A DNA stretch of 56,531 bases from contig CAKRJP010000016.1 of the NCBI GenBank assembly GCA_934351835.1, positions 1 to 56,531 of the forward strand, written 5' to 3'. The notes below the pieces were generated by a model. That model saw only the letters and a program-made list of their open reading frames with translations, did not search any database and had not been told where the DNA came from. This stretch comes from an uncultured Lachnospiraceae bacterium. GTDB lineage: Bacteria > Bacillota > Clostridia > Lachnospirales > Lachnospiraceae. The translations under genes were made by a program, and so were the position numbers. Below are positions 1 to 10,456 of the stretch, piece after piece (the first letter of the stretch is position 1; each line of letters opens with the position of its first letter).

Positions 1-3000
1 GCGGTTCCGGTCTTTACGTTATCTTTGTATGACAACTCATAGTCCTTGCCCTCTGTCAGTACAACAGTTCCGTCTTTGACTACTACTTCCGGTTTGATCT
101 CTTTTCCGGTATTAGCAAATCTGGTCTTCTTCAAGGTTACCATTGATTCGTCTAATTTCTTCGCTGTAATCGTGAATGTCTTTGTAACTGTTCCGACATA
201 ACTTCCTTTAGCCGTTCCGGTAACTGTTACTGTAGCTGTTCCAACATTGACATTATCTTTGTAGCTTACTGTATAATCAGTACCTTCTCTCAATACAGAT
301 TCTCCGGCTTTCACTGTCACTAATGGTTTCTGAGCTTTTCCGGTGTACTCTACACTTGTCTGGTCAAGAGTTACCATGTCCGCAGCAAGAGCTGTATTAA
401 CTTTCACCTTGCATGTAGCTGTACGGCCACCCGCACTGGCTATAATATTCGCCGTGCCAATGCCCACAGCTGTTACCTTACCATTCTGATCAACAGTTGC
501 GACTTTATCATTATCTGAAGACCATTTGATCTGTACAGTTTCTGTTGTATCTTCAGGTTCACTTTTTGCTGTTAACTGTTCCTCTGCTCCTTTTGCCAAC
601 AATAATTCTGTCTTATCAAGTGTAATACCCGTCAATGGCACGATTGCCTCAAATGTAAATCCATTCTTAGTTGCATATTCTTCTGCCGCAGATCCTCTCA
701 TACCAACAATTACAAGATTATAATCACACATTGGATTGTAAATCGACTGTGTATCATCTGCATAGGTTCCTCTACAACCAATCGCATAATCTTCAATCGT
801 CTTAACTGTCTCTGGAATTTCAATTCGTGTCAGATTATCGCAATTAACAAACGCTGCTGTTCGAATAGTTGTTACGCTTGATGGAATTACTACAGATGTC
901 AAATTTTCTTTTTTATTAAACGCACTGGATTCAATATATTTCGTGCCGTCTTTGATCACTGCTGTCTCCGGATCTCCCTTATAGGTAAGCAGAATATTAT
1001 TAACATAAACCGGTCCATCCGGCTGGTCATTCAGCCATTTAGTTCCTGATAATGCATCAACATTTATCTTGACAAGACTCTTCGGAAATTCGATGTCTTT
1101 CAGGTTCTCACACCGATAGAACGCGCGATATCCAAGTGTCGTTACGCCATCTTTTAATTTCAATGTCGTTAATTTCTTGTTATTACTGAACGCATTTATT
1201 CCAATCTCTTTCTGAGCCAATGTCAATGAATCAACACCACAATTATCAAACGCCATGGTTCCGATATAGGCAGCCTTATTTCCAATTGTAATTTTCTTCA
1301 AATCCTCACAATTATAAAACGCCCAATCTCCAATACTCTCCACACTTTCAGGAATAGTAACTGCCGTCAATCCACTTCCCGAGAATGCAGACTCCTCAAT
1401 GTAAGTTACACTTGAAGGAATTGTAATCTCATTAAGTTTTATACAATAATCGAAAGTTCCTCTTTCAATGCCTTTCAACCTCTTACTCAATGTCACAGTT
1501 TTCAATTTCTGACATCCGCTAAAAACACTTTCTCCCATCTCTGTTACCGTGTTCGGAATAGAAATAGATGTCAAACCTGTCGCTGCAAAAGCACTATCTC
1601 CAATATACTCAAGTTCACTTTCTGAGCCAAATTTCACTGTTGATAAGTTTACACAATTACTAAAAGCATTATAAGCAATCTCTGTTACCGTATTCGGAAT
1701 GGTTACCTCTTTCAAATCATCATTTTCTTCAAACCCGGCTATTGACACAACTTCTTTTCCATCAATGCTGGATTTAATCTTCAACGAAGACTCTGTTCCA
1801 GTATATCCTGTAATGCCAATCGTTCCATTTCCATAATCAATATATGAATAATCCCCGGAAATATGTTCGGTATCATCATATACCCCAAATGGAACTATCG
1901 CTTCATATTTGCCTATTTTACAAGTAACCACTACAGGATCTTGAGTTGCTTTTAATCCTTTTACCACTGCGCGATCAGGTTCTGATTGATATGGCTCTAC
2001 AGAAACAGCTTTTGGATTGGAAGATGTCCATGTAATCTCATCAGAGTCCATGTCTGTATCCATAGGGAAGTGTACAATTTCAAGCTCTGTTTTTTCACCG
2101 ATCGCTAAAATACCAACTGATACCTCTTCCGTCTCATAAAGATCCCCTTCCAGAATCAGCTGATCTTCAAAGAACTCAATATAATCATATTTTTCTGCAT
2201 ATTTTTCTGCAAAACTTCCACAAACTCCATAGAATTCATATGTATTTCCATTATCACCAAATGCTCCGGCTTCAATCGTTGTCACGCTATCAGGCATCGA
2301 AACCATAATCGTGTCATTCCCGTATTCTGCCGAAAAAGCATTCTGTTTAATAGCTTTTACAGTATCAGGTATCACAATAGAACTATTTGTCTTAACGGCG
2401 CCTTCACCTATTACAGTCACCTTTTTCCCGCCTAAATACTCTGGAATTCCTTCATATTCATTGTCCCTTCTTCCCAGGAATTCTACAGTTCCATCATTCA
2501 GTTCTTTATACCTGTATCCATCTTCCACGTAGCCAACATCAACAGTACAAGAAGCTTTCAGACCACCACAAGTTGCAGTAATCACTGTACTTCCCTGTTT
2601 ATGCAGTGTTACAACACCATCTTCCACGGATGCAACTTCTGGAGCTGTTGACTCCCATTTAATGTTACTCAGATCAGCGCCTTCATATACGTAACTTACA
2701 GAAAGTGTATATGTAGAAGGCCACCAGCTGTCCTTTTCCATCCACACATCTGCTCGGTCCGTATTTAATTTCATTTGATTCCTGTCACAGAAAATCATTT
2801 GACCGCCGTGACGTTTTACAAAGTGCTCAGACTCTGTCCCTTTAGTTCCGACAACAACATCTACTTTTGCAAATGCCTGATCTTCAATTTTGGTAACCGT
2901 ATCCGGAATTACAACCGTAATATCATCGTCATCCCAGCTTACATCGCTAAATGCTCCATTCTTAATCGTTGTAACTGTATATGACTCTCCGTCAGTGTTA

Positions 3001-5792
3001 AATCCTTTAACCGTTTCCGGAATCTCCATAGGTTCTCCACCGGACAACGTATTGTTACAACCAACTAATGCTGCTGTCTTCTGTTCTGCATCCAAAACTA
3101 TATACAGATATCCACCTTCCGTAGCATTGAACACTTTCGGTTTAAATTCTACTTTTATGGAATCCTGGTATATTCCGGTGGATGCAGTGATCGTAAAGGT
3201 TCCATACACATCCGTCTTTGCTTTGATTGCCTCAGCACTTCTGCCATTCTCAGTACTATCAAGAACTACCTTTTCCGGATCAGAATTCTCCCATGTTATC
3301 TCTGTATCTTCCGGTAATGATGACGGAATATGCTCCACTTCCATCTGATATATACATTCATCGTAATTAGCTGTCTGAAAACCTTTTCCTGCAATATACA
3401 ACTTATTGTCTAATCTATATCCATTCTCACATGATGCATTAATATAATTTGCAAACAAAAAGTTTTCAGGTCCATAAACACTACAATTGTAGCCAAATGT
3501 ACTCTTGCCTATATAAGATAAGGCATTGTCATCAGGAATAATAACCTCTCCGGAATACTCCATAAATACTCCCGAATCAATCGTTGTAAGAGTTTTTGGA
3601 AGTATTAAAACCTTTATATTATCCCAATTCGCTACCGAAAAATCTTGTAATCGTGTGACCTTTTGTCCATCTATTGTCTCCGGAATGGTAACTTTTTCCT
3701 CATCACCGCCGGTGTAACCACAGATTGCAATTGTCTTATCAGACAATACTCTATAGTACCATTTTCCATCCTGTGATACGTTATAGGCTGCCTGGAACCG
3801 AATCCTTACAGAATCGCTATAGTCTCCTCTGGTCGCCGTTATTCTGACAGTTCCTTTTTTCACCTTGGTAACCAGACCTTTAGAATCCACTGTTGCCACT
3901 GATGGATTTGAACTCTTCCATTTAAGTTCCGAATTGGATTCCTTCCTTGGCCATAATACTTCCAGTTGATAGCTGTCTTCGCCAACTTTAATCGCGTCCT
4001 TCTCCGAGCCTTTCAGATACACACCATCAACTTCCCGAAATTCCACTCGGCCATTACTGTTATTTGCATATTGTTGTGCTGCAGATCCAACTTTTCCATA
4101 AAGATAAAAAGTACCACCGTTGTCAGAAGAAAAGGTGTAACTTCCGTATTCAGTATCTTCCGCAATCTCTTCAACGCTGTCCGGGATAGCCATGAAATCC
4201 GTCCCTATCCCTTGAAATGCACTGCTCGCAATCGTTGTCAAACTTGTTGCTTCTTCCAGATTAATATTTTTTAATTCCGGGCACCATGCAAAAGCATCCG
4301 AGCTAATAGCCTCTAATTTTTTAGCATCTGAAAAATCAACTTCTGTCAAAAGCTCATTCCCAGAAAATGCACCGTTAGCTATTTCTTCTATGTTCTTTGG
4401 AAGTTTAACAGTTCTTATGGAACTGCTACTAAACGCTTTATACCCGATACGTACAAGGCTCGTTGCTTTTGAAAAATCTACCTTTTCCAGTTCAGATACT
4501 TCATTTAACTCAACGCCAAATGCCTCTCCCTCTATTTCTTTCAGATTTTCCGGGAATGCAACTTCTTTTATACTACAATTCTTAAATGCCGCTTTTTCGA
4601 TCACCTCAAGACTTGATGCATTTGAAAAGTCCACCTTGGTCAGCGAACTTATACCTTCAAAAGCCCGTTCCTCAATGGTCTTTAGTTTTTCCGGAAATGA
4701 GACTTCTGTAATTAATGCATTCGCAAATGCCATTACACCAATGCTCTCCAGATTTTTTGCCCTTGAAAAATCTATCTTCGTCAAACGACTCAAACTTCCG
4801 TAATTCGTCCAGCCACAAGCAAATGCTGTGCTTCCAATTGTTTTTAAATTCTCCGGGAATTCAAGCGTAGTAAATTGAACGCCAGAAAACGCATAATTTC
4901 CGATGGTCTCTAAATTTTCCGGAAACTCAATAGTTGTAAACTTGGCATCCGAAAACGCGCCATCCCCAATCGTTTTCAAACCTGTAGCATCTGAAAGATC
5001 AACACTTGCAAGTGTTCTATTATAACGGAATGCATTATCTCCTATCACCTTTACTGTCGATGGAATCTTTATACTGTTGAGCGACTTAATTCCTGACGTG
5101 CCTGACGCATTGCTCATCCCAAACGCAGCTTCACCAATCTCTGTTACCGGATATTTTTTCCCTTCATATTCCAGTTCTTCCGGCACTACCAGATCCGTTT
5201 CTTCTCCGGTATATCCCGTAATCACAAGACCGGTTCCATCAGTATCCAGCTTGCAATTCCATTTACTTGCCTCTTCCTCTGCTGATGCAACTGTCGCAGC
5301 TCCTTCGGATGAATCTTCTAACGCAGCCTCTGTCTGCGCTTCTGAAACATCCTCTGTCGCTTTAGTTTCTTCTTTTTCCACAATCCAGGTAATCTTTCCG
5401 GAATCTACATCCAGATAATAATTTACTCCCAGATAGTAGGTCTCTCCGGCTGTCAGTTCAGTCTCAATGCTGAAATCCACACCGCTGTTGCCATCGTCTG
5501 ATGCTTCTTTGAGCAGATTCTTACCTGCATCATAGATTGCCCCGTAGGTATCGCCGGACTCTACCGAATAAAAATGGTAGGTTCCTGTCTCCTGTGGAAC
5601 GAAACGATAGATGGCCGTTTCTGCACCGGCATCCAGTGTCGTCTCGTTTTTGACACCCTCTGATATCTCAGTTACTTCTGAATCCTGAAATTCAGCTGCA
5701 TTTGCGGTTATTGTTCCGGTATATCCGGTTGTCACACACATCAGAAATGCCAGCACAATCGCCAGGATTCTTTTTTCCATTCTTGATATCAT
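1..5792 (-). CDS. Giant secreted BspA-type LRR_5 / Big_2 surface protein (3' end outside window)
   Basis: The frame is open from the ATG at 5792 to the window edge, giving about 1930 residues with no C-terminus. I spot-checked the frame near 5700, 3970, 2870, 250 and 5. A GGAGG lies 7 bases before this ATG. Residues 1-35 look like a signal peptide. Residues ~45-135 resemble a pre-peptidase C-terminal beta-sandwich. LRR_5 (BspA/TpLRR) repeats of the form IPxTVxxIGxxAF then alternate with Big_2 Ig-like domains near residues 603-671, 811-881, 1015-1078, 1228-1291 and 1718-1798. The last part has two tandem modules containing YKDNV and GTATVTVTG-like strands. Such proteins are cell-surface adhesins or host-interaction factors. 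The sorting signal (LPXTG or similar) would be beyond base 1. Family is confident; ligand unknown. Confidence 0.9.
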   Translation of the reverse strand, partial: MISRMEKRILAIVLAFLMCVTTGYTGTITANAAEFQDSEVTEISEGVKNETTLDAGAETAIYRFVPQETGTYHFYSVESGDTYGAIYDAGKNLLKEASDDGNSGVDFSIETELTAGETYYLGVNYYLDVDSGKITWIVEKEETKATEDVSEAQTEAALEDSSEGAATVASAEEEASKWNCKLDTDGTGLVITGYTGEETDLVVPEELEYEGKKYPVTEIGEAAFGMSNASGTSGIKSLNSIKIPSTVKVIGDNAFRYNRTLASVDLSDATGLKTIGDGAFSDAKFTTIEFPENLETIGNYAFSGVQFTTLEFPENLKTIGSTAFACGWTNYGSLSRLTKIDFSRAKNLESIGVMAFANALITEVSFPEKLKTIEERAFEGISSLTKVDFSNASSLEVIEKAAFKNCSIKEVAFPENLKEIEGEAFGVELNEVSELEKVDFSKATSLVRIGYKAFSSSSIRTVKLPKNIEEIANGAFSGNELLTEVDFSDAKKLEAISSDAFAWCPELKNINLEEATSLTTIASSAFQGIGTDFMAIPDSVEEIAEDTEYGSYTFSSDNGGTFYLYGKVGSAAQQYANNSNGRVEFREVDGVYLKGSEKDAIKVGEDSYQLEVLWPRKESNSELKWKSSNPSVATVDSKGLVTKVKKGTVRITATRGDYSDSVRIRFQAAYNVSQDGKWYYRVLSDKTIAICGYTGGDEEKVTIPETIDGQKVTRLQDFSVANWDNIKVLILPKTLTTIDSGVFMEYSGEVIIPDDNALSYIGKSTFGYNCSVYGPENFLFANYINASCENGYRLDNKLYIAGKGFQTANYDECIYQMEVEHIPSSLPEDTEITWENSDPEKVVLDSTENGRSAEAIKAKTDVYGTFTITASTGIYQDSIKVEFKPKVFNATEGGYLYIVLDAEQKTAALVGCNNTLSGGEPMEIPETVKGFNTDGESYTVTTIKNGAFSDVSWDDDDITVVIPDTVTKIEDQAFAKVDVVVGTKGTESEHFVKRHGGQMIFCDRNQMKLNTDRADVWMEKDSWWPSTYTLSVSYVYEGADLSNIKWESTAPEVASVEDGVVTLHKQGSTVITATCGGLKASCTVDVGYVEDGYRYKELNDGTVEFLGRRDNEYEGIPEYLGGKKVTVIGEGAVKTNSSIVIPDTVKAIKQNAFSAEYGNDTIMVSMPDSVTTIEAGAFGDNGNTYEFYGVCGSFAEKYAEKYDYIEFFEDQLILEGDLYETEEVSVGILAIGEKTELEIVHFPMDTDMDSDEITWTSSNPKAVSVEPYQSEPDRAVVKGLKATQDPVVVTCKIGKYEAIVPFGVYDDTEHISGDYSYIDYGNGTIGITGYTGTESSLKIKSSIDGKEVVSIAGFEENDDLKEVTIPNTVTEIAYNAFSNCVNLSTVKFGSESELEYIGDSAFAATGLTSISIPNTVTEMGESVFSGCQKLKTVTLSKRLKGIERGTFDYCIKLNEITIPSSVTYIEESAFSGSGLTAVTIPESVESIGDWAFYNCEDLKKITIGNKAAYIGTMAFDNCGVDSLTLAQKEIGINAFSNNKKLTTLKLKDGVTTLGYRAFYRCENLKDIEFPKSLVKINVDALSGTKWLNDQPDGPVYVNNILLTYKGDPETAVIKDGTKYIESSAFNKKENLTSVVIPSSVTTIRTAAFVNCDNLTRIEIPETVKTIEDYAIGCRGTYADDTQSIYNPMCDYNLVIVGMRGSAAEEYATKNGFTFEAIVPLTGITLDKTELLLAKGAEEQLTAKSEPEDTTETVQIKWSSDNDKVATVDQNGKVTAVGIGTANIIASAGGRTATCKVKVNTALAADMVTLDQTSVEYTGKAQKPLVTVKAGESVLREGTDYTVSYKDNVNVGTATVTVTGTAKGSYVGTVTKTFTITAKKLDESMVTLKKTRFANTGKEIKPEVVVKDGTVVLTEGKDYELSYKDNVKTGT

Positions 5793-5848
5793 TCCTTTTC
5801 CTCCTTTTTCTTTTTGACACCTAACGCAACGTTTTGTATCTATGATTC

Positions 5849-5854
5849 ATTATA
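5849..5854 (-). promoter_or_regulatory. Probable -10 box for the LRR surface protein
   Basis: The minus strand reads TATAAT here, about 57 bases before the start codon. No good -35 hexamer is found at 16-18 bases, so the promoter is weak or activator-dependent. The 5793-5917 interval otherwise holds only an AT-rich leader and the GGAGG ribosome site. Confidence 0.4.
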
Positions 5855-5917
5855 CCAAACTATCTATAATTAGCCTATAACATTCAACACATAATTTCTC
5901 TATAAAATTGGATATAG

Positions 5918-5949
5918 AAAAGCCCCCGGACCACCGTCCGAGGGCTTTT
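5918..5949 (-). terminator. Rho-independent terminator after the Gld-like operon
   Basis: AAAAGCCC pairs with GGGCTTTT and an inner GGAC pairs with GTCC. The A/T flanks make it usable on both strands. It lies just downstream of the DUF4340 gene. Confidence 0.8.
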
Positions 5950-5978
5950 CACTACCATTCACTATGGAACTACATTAT

Positions 5979-6890
5979 CTAATTTTCACTATTTTCTTGA
6001 TCCACCGTGAGCATATTCCCAACGATTTCTTTACTCACCTGATATACCATCTTCGAACCATCCACCATCATGTACCGGTTGGTTCCATCGTCGGTTTCTT
6101 TTCCGATATATACGGTAAATGTCTTTTTCTTTTCGGAATCGCTGTCTTTGTAGGTTGCCACTGCGGTGATCCGATCGGACTCTGTCAGGCCGTATTTGCT
6201 TAAGTTCTCATCACTCACATGGTAATCTACGCAATCTGTCAAAGTTAGGGCGCCGAATCCTCCGGCTAATTCATTCAGATCATCTTCTTCGCTGTAGGTC
6301 GTTGTTTTTCCTGCCTCTGTCACTTCAACTTTTTTGATATTTCCGCTGCCGATGGATGGCACTTCATCGTAGTTCGCAACGTCTTTCAGATCAAAAGCAA
6401 GATTGCCCGTCAGGGTGCTGTCGATGGTATATACGTCTGTTTCATCGTCCAGTGATGCATAGTAATTTTCACCGGCGGTATCACCTACATGGATTGTATG
6501 CACATTTCCGTCTGCATCCGTATAGCTCACTTCATACAGAGGTGAAGTCAGCCCATAATCTTTCAGATCATCCGGATTCTTGATTTTTCGGACCGCTGTC
6601 AGATCCGTAATATTTTTCTCCATCTCTTCCAACGTTGACTGGCTGATCGGGATCTCTTTATCTTTGTCGTAATACCAGGTGTCGTCCTCACAGGTAAATG
6701 CCATGGATGAGCTTCCGTCTGTGTAACTGATTTTCTTCAGAGAATCAGCATCCACCAGATGAATCTGCTCTGCCTCTGCTTTCTCCTGCTTTTTCTTGTC
6801 TGCCTGCTTATTATAAGCAGACAGGCCAAAATATACCACAAGAAGACCGGCAAGAACAAGTAACAATATGACTAATTTATTTTTCTTCAT
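5979..6890 (-). CDS. DUF4340 domain protein, membrane anchored
   Basis: A 303-residue protein with one N-terminal membrane segment (residues ~7-25) and an extracellular domain made of repeated beta-rich DUF4340 units, with motifs such as DLKDYGL, VGDTAGENYYA and LSKYGL. In the family, DUF4340 proteins sit next to GldA/GldF/GldG-type ABC transporters, as here (20 bases after the GldG-like gene). It is the last gene of a four-gene operon and probably the extracytoplasmic partner of the transporter. Substrate unknown. Confidence 0.82.
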   Translation of the reverse strand: MKKNKLVILLLVLAGLLVVYFGLSAYNKQADKKKQEKAEAEQIHLVDADSLKKISYTDGSSSMAFTCEDDTWYYDKDKEIPISQSTLEEMEKNITDLTAVRKIKNPDDLKDYGLTSPLYEVSYTDADGNVHTIHVGDTAGENYYASLDDETDVYTIDSTLTGNLAFDLKDVANYDEVPSIGSGNIKKVEVTEAGKTTTYSEEDDLNELAGGFGALTLTDCVDYHVSDENLSKYGLTESDRITAVATYKDSDSEKKKTFTVYIGKETDDGTNRYMMVDGSKMVYQVSKEIVGNMLTVDQENSEN

Positions 6891-6910
6891 ATCCTACCTC
6901 CAAACCGGGC

Positions 6911-8374
6911 TTATGCCTTTCTACGTTTCCACCATCTGGTAAAGCCATAGATCAGGATGATCAGCGGGATTCCAAAGATCACCAGAATACTGATCGGTCC
7001 GGCATACTGCATCGTATTATATGTTACCTGAAGGCTCTTCGGTGCGATCGCAAGATTTTCTACACCGTCAAAGTTTGCAGATACTGCATTCATAAACAGT
7101 GTCAGGTTCTCAAGACTTGAGAAAGACTCTGTTACCTGGCTGTCGATCATGGAACTTGCCGATACAACCGTCAGTCTTGCCTCTGTTGTATCGTCCGAAC
7201 TGTCGCCGGATGAATCTTTTTCATCCGTATCGCTTGCCACTGCTTCGCCATCCGAAGAAATGCTTTCTGTCGCAACAGCTCCCAGTACATAGCTTCCCTT
7301 CTCCTGAGAATCTTCGGTTACTGCATATGCATTTTCAGAAGTTGTCATGAAATCCTGTACACTGATGGTATCTCTGGAAGGATCTGTCAGCGTCAGCCCG
7401 TGAGCATTTACCAGCAGCACCATTCCGGAAGACAATCCGTCTGCCAGATCTCCGGTTGCTGTCACATTCGGGAAGATATAATAATAATTTCCCTGGTAAC
7501 TTCTCTCCATATCAGCAATATATCCATCCGCACGTTTCATTCCGTATTCTTTCAGGATCGCATCCAGATTCGGTGCTTCTCCATCCAGATCGCCCAGCAT
7601 GATAAATACATGGCCGCCCTTTTCCATATAAGATAAAATCGTATCTTTCTCTGTCTCAGACAGATCAGAAGTCGGCGCATTGATAAATAACAGATCGCAG
7701 TCATCCGGGATCTCTTTTTTCATCATCAGGTTCAGCTCTTCCTCTTCCATGTTATTCTTACCAAGAAGATCTGTCACAGAATTTGAAAATGTCGCCTCTC
7801 CGTGTCCGGTTGTATAATAAATCTTTCCGCTCTCGCTGCTGGTCACATAATTCACCGCACTGGTTAGCTGACCTTCTCCGTCAAACTCTGATGCTGTAGA
7901 ACTTCCGGTTGTATAGTAGGAATAATCATCCGCTACCAGAATATCTGAAAATGCTACCGTTGTGCTCTTTCCGGTGTCATCACATTTGATCACGATGGTG
8001 TCAGATTCCACATTGTTGTCTGTCAAAGCAGACGGATGCTGTACCGGATCCACCCACTCTACTTTGATTTTATCTGAGAGTGCCGCATATTTTTTCAAAA
8101 ATGTCTTAATACGTTCATCGGTACTCTTCTTCTCTGCATAAACCGTAAAATCGATTTCTTTATCCAGTTTCTTCAGCATTTTTTTACTTGTCTTTGTAAT
8201 CTCATATATCTTGTTGTCACTGATATCTATATTTCTGACATTCTCCGGCAGCTGCCCTGCGATCATGTTGATCACAACTACGATGCAGATCACCACCGCG
8301 ATCAGTCCCACACTGTAACTTCCGTTTCTGGAAGTCTGGCTTTTAAATAATTTTTTAATCTTATCCAACATCAT
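6911..8374 (-). CDS. GldG-like ABC transporter auxiliary protein
   Basis: A 487-residue protein with an N-terminal membrane segment (~residues 20-40), a large extracytoplasmic domain, and a C-terminal membrane segment ending in a basic tail (RWWKRRKA). The YTTGHGEA and GDLDGEAPNL stretches fit the GldG/ABC-type auxiliary family. A Ser/Asp-rich low-complexity stretch lies near residues 370-395. It sits 6 bases after the permease gene. In Bacteroidetes the homologues belong to the gliding machinery; in Firmicutes the role is not established. Confidence 0.82.
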   Translation of the reverse strand: MMLDKIKKLFKSQTSRNGSYSVGLIAVVICIVVVINMIAGQLPENVRNIDISDNKIYEITKTSKKMLKKLDKEIDFTVYAEKKSTDERIKTFLKKYAALSDKIKVEWVDPVQHPSALTDNNVESDTIVIKCDDTGKSTTVAFSDILVADDYSYYTTGSSTASEFDGEGQLTSAVNYVTSSESGKIYYTTGHGEATFSNSVTDLLGKNNMEEEELNLMMKKEIPDDCDLLFINAPTSDLSETEKDTILSYMEKGGHVFIMLGDLDGEAPNLDAILKEYGMKRADGYIADMERSYQGNYYYIFPNVTATGDLADGLSSGMVLLVNAHGLTLTDPSRDTISVQDFMTTSENAYAVTEDSQEKGSYVLGAVATESISSDGEAVASDTDEKDSSGDSSDDTTEARLTVVSASSMIDSQVTESFSSLENLTLFMNAVSANFDGVENLAIAPKSLQVTYNTMQYAGPISILVIFGIPLIILIYGFTRWWKRRKA

Positions 8375-8380
8375 CCCCTC

Positions 8381-9247
8381 CTAACTCCAGCGTCTCTTCT
8401 GAATCATTTGCATCGTCAGGAAATTAAACAGAAAAATCATCGACAGATACAAAATAATTCCGCTGACATCCAGAAGATTGTTAGATGAAATGCTCTGAAA
8501 TGTACTGAACAAATCTAATTTTCCAAGCACACTCGCAAGCAAACCTTCATATAATGAAGATTTCACGATATATGGTACAATACTCCCCAGTAATGCAACT
8601 ACTTCCAAACCTGCTGCCAGCAGCCAGTTTTTCGTCATTCTCCACACCAGAAATACAAGAAGTGACAGAATTACGATCACGCCCACCAGATTTACCCATG
8701 CAGCACTTGCGATAAAGTTTGTGATTCCACTCCAGAGGTAGCTGATCAGAAGCACACCAAAGGTCCCGATCGCAGCTATAATCTGACTCTCCGTCAGAGA
8801 CGAAATGAACATTCCTATGGAAACATACACACAACCCAGCAGATAAAATACCAGGATTGCAAGATAGTCCACTTTGATATACGCCGTTCCCTGCGCTTTA
8901 ATAAGAAGTGGGAAAATCAGATAGATCACACACGGAACTGCCAGAATACTGATCATCGCCAGGTATTTTCCAAACACTACTTCGTGAAGACTTACCGGGT
9001 AGGTCAGAAGCATCTGATCTGTCTTGCTTTTTCTGTCCTCCGCGAAACTTCTCATCGTAAGGATCGGAACCGCGATCAGCAGAATAAATGTAATACTTGA
9101 TAATACATAAGAGAAGTACGGATATCCGTAATTTAGGTTATAAGCCATAAAGTACACACCTGTAAACGCAACTAAAAATGCGATAAATACATATCCTATC
9201 ATTGAATGGAAATAGGATCTTAATTCTCTTTTATAAATCGCTGCCAT
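8381..9247 (-). CDS. ABC-2 type permease, GldF-like
   Basis: About 288 residues with six predicted membrane helices and the N-terminal MAAIYKRELRSYF motif common to ABC-2/GldF permeases. The ATG at 9247 is preferred over the in-frame GTG at 9253 because GAGGTGA lies 7 bases before it. The gene overlaps the 3' end of the ATPase gene, as expected for translationally coupled subunits. Confidence 0.85.
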   Translation of the reverse strand: MAAIYKRELRSYFHSMIGYVFIAFLVAFTGVYFMAYNLNYGYPYFSYVLSSITFILLIAVPILTMRSFAEDRKSKTDQMLLTYPVSLHEVVFGKYLAMISILAVPCVIYLIFPLLIKAQGTAYIKVDYLAILVFYLLGCVYVSIGMFISSLTESQIIAAIGTFGVLLISYLWSGITNFIASAAWVNLVGVIVILSLLVFLVWRMTKNWLLAAGLEVVALLGSIVPYIVKSSLYEGLLASVLGKLDLFSTFQSISSNNLLDVSGIILYLSMIFLFNFLTMQMIQKRRWS

Positions 9248-10283
9248 CTTCACTCACCTCGCTCTCAATCTGTTCCATCACCGACTCATCCAGTTCCGGT
9301 CGTTCTTTCGTTTCATTTTCTTCAATCTCCGGGATATTTCCGATTGTCTGTACATTATTCCCCTGCGTAAGTTCCAGGAATACATCTTCCAGTGTATTTT
9401 TCATCATCATTAATGTCAAAAGCGGAATCTGACGCTCTGCAAATGCCTTAAAGATCTGCTCTCTGATATCTTCATTTCCCCGGGCTTTGATTTTGGCTGT
9501 CGTTACTTGATCTTCCACGCTACACTCCACTGATTGAATCTGTGGCACCGCATTCAATACCTGACGCATCTCATTCTCTGACGCATGACTCTGTACCTCA
9601 ATGTATCCTCGGCTTCCGATATTTTCTTCCAGATTTTCCGGGGTATCACTCGCCACCAGTTTCCCATTTGCAATAATCAGAATATAATCGCAGACTTCCC
9701 GCACTTCCGCAAGAATATGCGAACTTAAGATAACTGTATGCTGTTTTGCCAGATTTCGGATCAACTCACGGATCTCAATAATCTGCTTCGGATCCAAGCC
9801 AACGGTAGGCTCATCCAGAATGATGATCTCCGGAAATCCTAAAATTGCCTGCGCCAGACCTACTCTCTGTCTGTAACCTTTGGAAAGATTCTGGATCAGA
9901 CGCTCCTTCACATCCTCAAGTTTCGCCATCCGGACAACCTCATCAATCTGTCCCTCCCTCTGGTTCTTCGGAATTTTCTTAAGTTCTGCCGCAAACTGTA
10001 AGTATTCTAACACAGTCATCTCTGTATAAAGTGGCGGAAGCTCCGGCAGATATCCTATGCTCTTCTTCGCCAGTTCCGGCTCTTTCAAAATATCATGTCC
10101 ATTGATCTTGACAGTTCCTTCGGTTGCACCCAGATACCCTGTCATGATGTTCATCGTCGTAGATTTCCCCGCACCGTTCGGCCCCAGAAAACCATAGATT
10201 TTGCCTTTTTCTATTGTGAAACTAAGATGATCCACCGCAAGGTGATTTCCATATTTCTTCACAAGATTTTCTACCTGAATCAA
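9231..10283 (-). CDS. ABC transporter ATP-binding protein, GldA-like
   Basis: A 350-residue ATPase with Walker A GPNGAGKST (residues ~34-42), signature LSKGYRQR, Walker B IIILDEPT and the H-loop SSHIL. The C-terminal ~110 residues form an extra domain typical of ABC-2 exporters. The start codon is TTG at 10283, 8 bases after AGGAGG. It is the first gene of the operon ATPase, permease, GldG-like, DUF4340. No convincing -35/-10 pair was found upstream. Confidence 0.9.
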   Translation of the reverse strand: MIQVENLVKKYGNHLAVDHLSFTIEKGKIYGFLGPNGAGKSTTMNIMTGYLGATEGTVKINGHDILKEPELAKKSIGYLPELPPLYTEMTVLEYLQFAAELKKIPKNQREGQIDEVVRMAKLEDVKERLIQNLSKGYRQRVGLAQAILGFPEIIILDEPTVGLDPKQIIEIRELIRNLAKQHTVILSSHILAEVREVCDYILIIANGKLVASDTPENLEENIGSRGYIEVQSHASENEMRQVLNAVPQIQSVECSVEDQVTTAKIKARGNEDIREQIFKAFAERQIPLLTLMMMKNTLEDVFLELTQGNNVQTIGNIPEIEENETKERPELDESVMEQIESEVSEDGSDL

Positions 10284-10412
10284 TCTAATTTCCTCCTTTT
10301 GCAGCGGACTTCTCCCGCCAAACTTCCATTATTCTAATTAATATGTATGGTAAAATATTGTTTTTAATATGATTTTTTTGTGAAAGAAATGTGTTAAGAA
10401 TGTGAAGATAGT

Positions 10413-10447
10413 CAAAAATAAAACCCTTATGCTTCTGTAAACATAAG
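10413..10447 (-). terminator. Second of two tandem terminators after the metallophosphoesterase
   Basis: On the minus strand CTTATG...CATAAG is followed by GGTTTTATTTTT. It lies 10 bases beyond a first terminator. The whole 10284-10559 gap holds these two hairpins and an AT-rich leader for the ABC operon. Confidence 0.6.
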
Positions 10448-10456
10448 AGTCATTAT

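Noticed and set aside
1..5792. CRISPR-like or tandem DNA repeat array in the left region
   Set aside because: The repeats are diverged protein-coding LRR/Ig modules in one open frame, without fixed spacers.
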